The notes below the pieces were generated by a model that saw only the letters and a list, made by a program, of their open reading frames with translations, had not been told where the DNA came from and did no database searches. From IMG/VR virus record IMGVR_UViG_3300036760_000091, positions 1 through 58,355 of that record: 58,355 bases of DNA. One strand, written 5' to 3'. Made by a program: the position numbers and the translations under genes. Source of the DNA: a virus. This document shows, piece after piece, positions 56,616 through 58,355 of the stretch. Numbering within the stretch: position 1 is the stretch's first letter; the number at the start of each line of letters is the position of its first letter.

Positions 56616-56776
56616 CCGACATCGAGCAGGAGCACCTGTCGCGCCTTCAGAAGCGCGCGGTGTTCCTGCAACAGCGGACCGCCGGCAAGCCCCACCTGAC
56701 CCACGACGTCAAGGAGCTGAAGGCGTTGCTCTGGGCGCTGGCGCGGTTGCGCGACCTACTTGGGAAGTCAAATTGA
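56606..56776 (+). CDS. Hypothetical helical protein (56 aa)
   Basis: ATG 56606 inside the previous gene's end. Helical (EHLSRLQKRAVFLQQ; LKALLWALARLRDLLG). Overlaps the next start by 4 bases. Confidence 0.5.
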   Translation: MELTDIEQEHLSRLQKRAVFLQQRTAGKPHLTHDVKELKALLWALARLRDLLGKSN

Positions 56777-57371
56777 AGCCCGAAGGGGCGGTGTTTGATC
56801 GGTCGTGGCGCGAGCGGAGCCAGGTGGTTCCGTGCTCGATAACTGACGTAGACGAGTTCGTCCGCCATCACCATTACCTCCACAAGCGGCCGGGCGTTGT
56901 CGTGCTCGCCATGATGTTGACGATTGATGGCTTCGCCAACGGCACCGTTGTCTACTCCTTACCCCCCCTGAAATTGAAGTACGGTATGGCGGTAAGACGT
57001 GGGAGCTGGCGCGGGTCTACCTTTGGGACGAGATCCCACGGAACGCCGAGACGTGGCTGATCGCGCAAACAATCCGCTATATCAAGAAGAACCATCGAGA
57101 CGTCATGTGCCTTGTGAGCTACGCTGACCCGTCGGCGGGACACACCGGAATCATCTACAAGGCTGGCAACTGGATTGAAGACGGCAGCACCGACGAAGGG
57201 CGTTCAACGCCGCGCTTCGATCTTGTGGATGTTGCGACGAAGAAGAAGTACGGCCGGGCGTCTCATGTGCCAGAAGGTAGAGACGTGGAGCGACTCGCGC
57301 GCGTGTCCAAGCGCCGGTATAAGTATGTGCTCAAGGTAGGACTACTTGACAAGAAGACGGAGGCTGAATAA
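56773..57371 (+). CDS. Mom-like DNA-modification protein, split by a -1 shift at a C7 tract
   Basis: TTG 56773 opens a frame with VDEFVRHHHYLHKRPGV, VVVLAMMLTIDGFANGTVVY. At TTACCCCCCCTG (C7 at 56962-56968) the coding signal moves to the -1 frame: WELARVYLWDEIPRNAETWL, CLVSYADPSAGHTGIIYKAG to the stop at 57371. The SYADP-GH-G-IYKAGNW pattern is that of Mu Mom, a GNAT-fold enzyme that modifies adenines (carbamoylmethyl) and blocks restriction. Unshifted, translation stops at 57060. Either a -1 recoding site, a phase-variable tract or a sequencing/assembly error. Function otherwise inferred from the family. Confidence 0.65.
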
Positions 57372-57374
57372 CAA
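57342..57374 (+). promoter_or_regulatory. Early promoter P3
   Basis: CTACTTGACAAGAAGAC again, -35 TTGACA (57346-57351), 17-base spacer, -10 TAACAA (57369-57374). Leader elements GGAGCGGGACCTC (57389) and TCTCGAAAGGA (57410) match those after P2. It overlaps the last codons of the Mom-like gene. Confidence 0.75.
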
Positions 57375-57428
57375 TACGCCCTGTCAGTGGAGCGGGACCT
57401 CCACGGCAGTCTCGAAAGGACAATTGAA

Positions 57429-57677
57429 ATGTCGAAGTTCAAGGTGCCTACCACGCCCAAGCAGATCGACAAGCTGATCGAAGAGGTCTTCTACACCGCC
57501 CACTTCCGAGGCGTCGAGATCAGCGTGATGGAGATCCCGGCGCTGTTCAAGATCGCCCGGACGGCCTACATCGAATCAATGCACGAGGCCCCACTCACGC
57601 CGGAGTCGCTCGACGCCGCGAAGAACGCGATGTTTGTGGCGATGGCCCAGAAGATGAAGAAGGACGGCGCGCTGTGA
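57429..57677 (+). CDS. Hypothetical protein (82 aa)
   Basis: AAAGGA eight bases before ATG in the P3 leader. Helical (KQIDKLIEEVFYTAHFRG; ALFKIARTAYIESMHE). No family. Confidence 0.55.
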   Translation: MSKFKVPTTPKQIDKLIEEVFYTAHFRGVEISVMEIPALFKIARTAYIESMHEAPLTPESLDAAKNAMFVAMAQKMKKDGAL

Positions 57678-57910
57678 GGCGCTGCGCGAAGTTCCGCGTC
57701 CTCGGCCGCTTCGAGATGGCGAGCCGGGCCAGCGTCGGCACGGTGACGATCGATCGGACGTCTGAGACGTTCAGCGTCCGCCAGCTCCGGCATCGTCGGG
57801 TGTTCACGGTGAGCCTGTCAGCGGTGGCCGAATATGTCGTTCGGTCGCTGCTCCAGGCAGAGGCGCGCGAGAAGGCTGCGGCCAAACGCGCGCGGAAAGG
57901 ACGGCGGTAG
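57674..57910 (+). CDS. Hypothetical basic protein (78 aa)
   Basis: GTG overlaps the previous stop. Beta-rich N-terminal half, Arg/Lys/Ala-rich C-terminal helix that may bind nucleic acid. No family. Confidence 0.5.
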   Translation: MRRCAKFRVLGRFEMASRASVGTVTIDRTSETFSVRQLRHRRVFTVSLSAVAEYVVRSLLQAEAREKAAAKRARKGRR

Positions 57911-57954
57911 AGAACCGGAGTGGTCTAATATTCGACAACTTGAAGGAGAAGCAC

Positions 57955-58355
57955 ATGGCACTTGAAGTCACCGTTCACACGATTAAGAACCGCTGGTCAG
58001 ATGCGACGATCTGGGAAGGCGAAGCCTCTTCCATGAGTGACGCGCTGGAAAAGGCGTACCTCACGGGCGCGACCCTCACGGGCGCGACCCTCAGGGGCGC
58101 GAACCTCACGGACGCGAACCTCACGGACGCGTACCTCACGGACGCGAACCTCACGGACGCGTACCTCACGGGCGCGAACCTCACGGACGCGAACCTCACG
58201 GACGCGTACCTCACGGACGCGAACCTCACGGACGCGACCCTCACGGGCGCGAACCTCAGGGGCGCGAACCTCACGGACGCGACCCTCAGGGGCGCGACCC
58301 TCAGGGGCGCGAACCTCACGGACGCGAACCTCACGGACGCGTACCTCACGGACGC
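57955..58355 (+). CDS. Pentapeptide-repeat protein, N-terminal part (continues at 1)
   Basis: GAAGGAGA precedes ATG. About 33 residues of non-repeat N-terminus (TIKNRWSDATIWEGEA, common in phage pentapeptide proteins) lead into 20 pentapeptide units to the last base. The end carries two bases of a codon that the first base of the window completes in frame. At least 36 units in total, a beta-helix of nine or more coils. Confidence 0.87.
   Translation, partial: MALEVTVHTIKNRWSDATIWEGEASSMSDALEKAYLTGATLTGATLRGANLTDANLTDAYLTDANLTDAYLTGANLTDANLTDAYLTDANLTDATLTGANLRGANLTDATLRGATLRGANLTDANLTDAYLTD

Noticed and set aside
57955-58355. Diversity-generating retroelement acting on the pentapeptide gene
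   Set aside because: No reverse transcriptase or template repeat is present, and one of the variable positions is C to G rather than adenine-specific.

Overview
The window looks like one essentially complete, GC-rich (roughly 60-65% G+C) genome of a tailed phage with a P22-like head and short-tail gene set. Every gene I can support is on the + strand. A pentapeptide-repeat gene runs off the right end (57955-58355) and its second part opens the left end (1-514). Joining the ends keeps its reading frame, so the molecule is probably circular or circularly permuted and was linearised inside the repeat. The host cannot be named from the sequence. The coding style, the twin-arginine signals and the cleavable Sec signals point to a Gram-negative bacterium.

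Layout. 1-1530: end of the pentapeptide gene, small unknown genes, a strong hairpin. 1531-7528: DNA packaging, with small terminase followed by a large terminase split in two. The ATPase half (2569-3408) and nuclease half (6710-7528) are separated by 3.3 kb of tightly packed small genes, including a phage-encoded TatA (5116-5292) and two proteins with twin-arginine signal peptides. 7528-13449: portal, scaffold, P22-type coat protein. 13555-15979: four consecutive proteins with Sec signal peptides. 15989-25079: connector and tail-accessory genes, GNAT, 2OG oxygenase, internal virion proteins. 25076-35635: a 3519-codon polyvalent open frame (DarB-like methyltransferase plus SNF2 helicase plus virion-like C-terminus) with two small genes overprinted in another frame. 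35740-41214: fibre-like proteins and a lysis/export cassette. 41276-58355: early region with ERF annealing protein and PD-(D/E)XK exonuclease, DEAD-type helicase, DnaB helicase with a possible loader, MT-A70 adenine methyltransferase and a frameshifted Mom-like DNA-modification gene.

Themes. (1) Export: two Tat-signal proteins with TatA, six Sec-signal proteins and a possible lipoprotein suggest that the phage loads the host envelope with its own proteins. (2) Defence evasion: DarB-like, MT-A70, Mom-like and pentapeptide proteins. (3) Free-standing endonucleases (two GIY-YIG, two endonuclease VII, three HNH and one further HNH-like) have colonised the genome, and one has captured the 5' end of its neighbour. 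(4) A 14-bp perfect palindrome occurs six times, in all three coding phases and once between genes. (5) Three promoters share an identical 17-bp core. I see no integrase, tRNA, CRISPR array, DNA polymerase or RNA polymerase.
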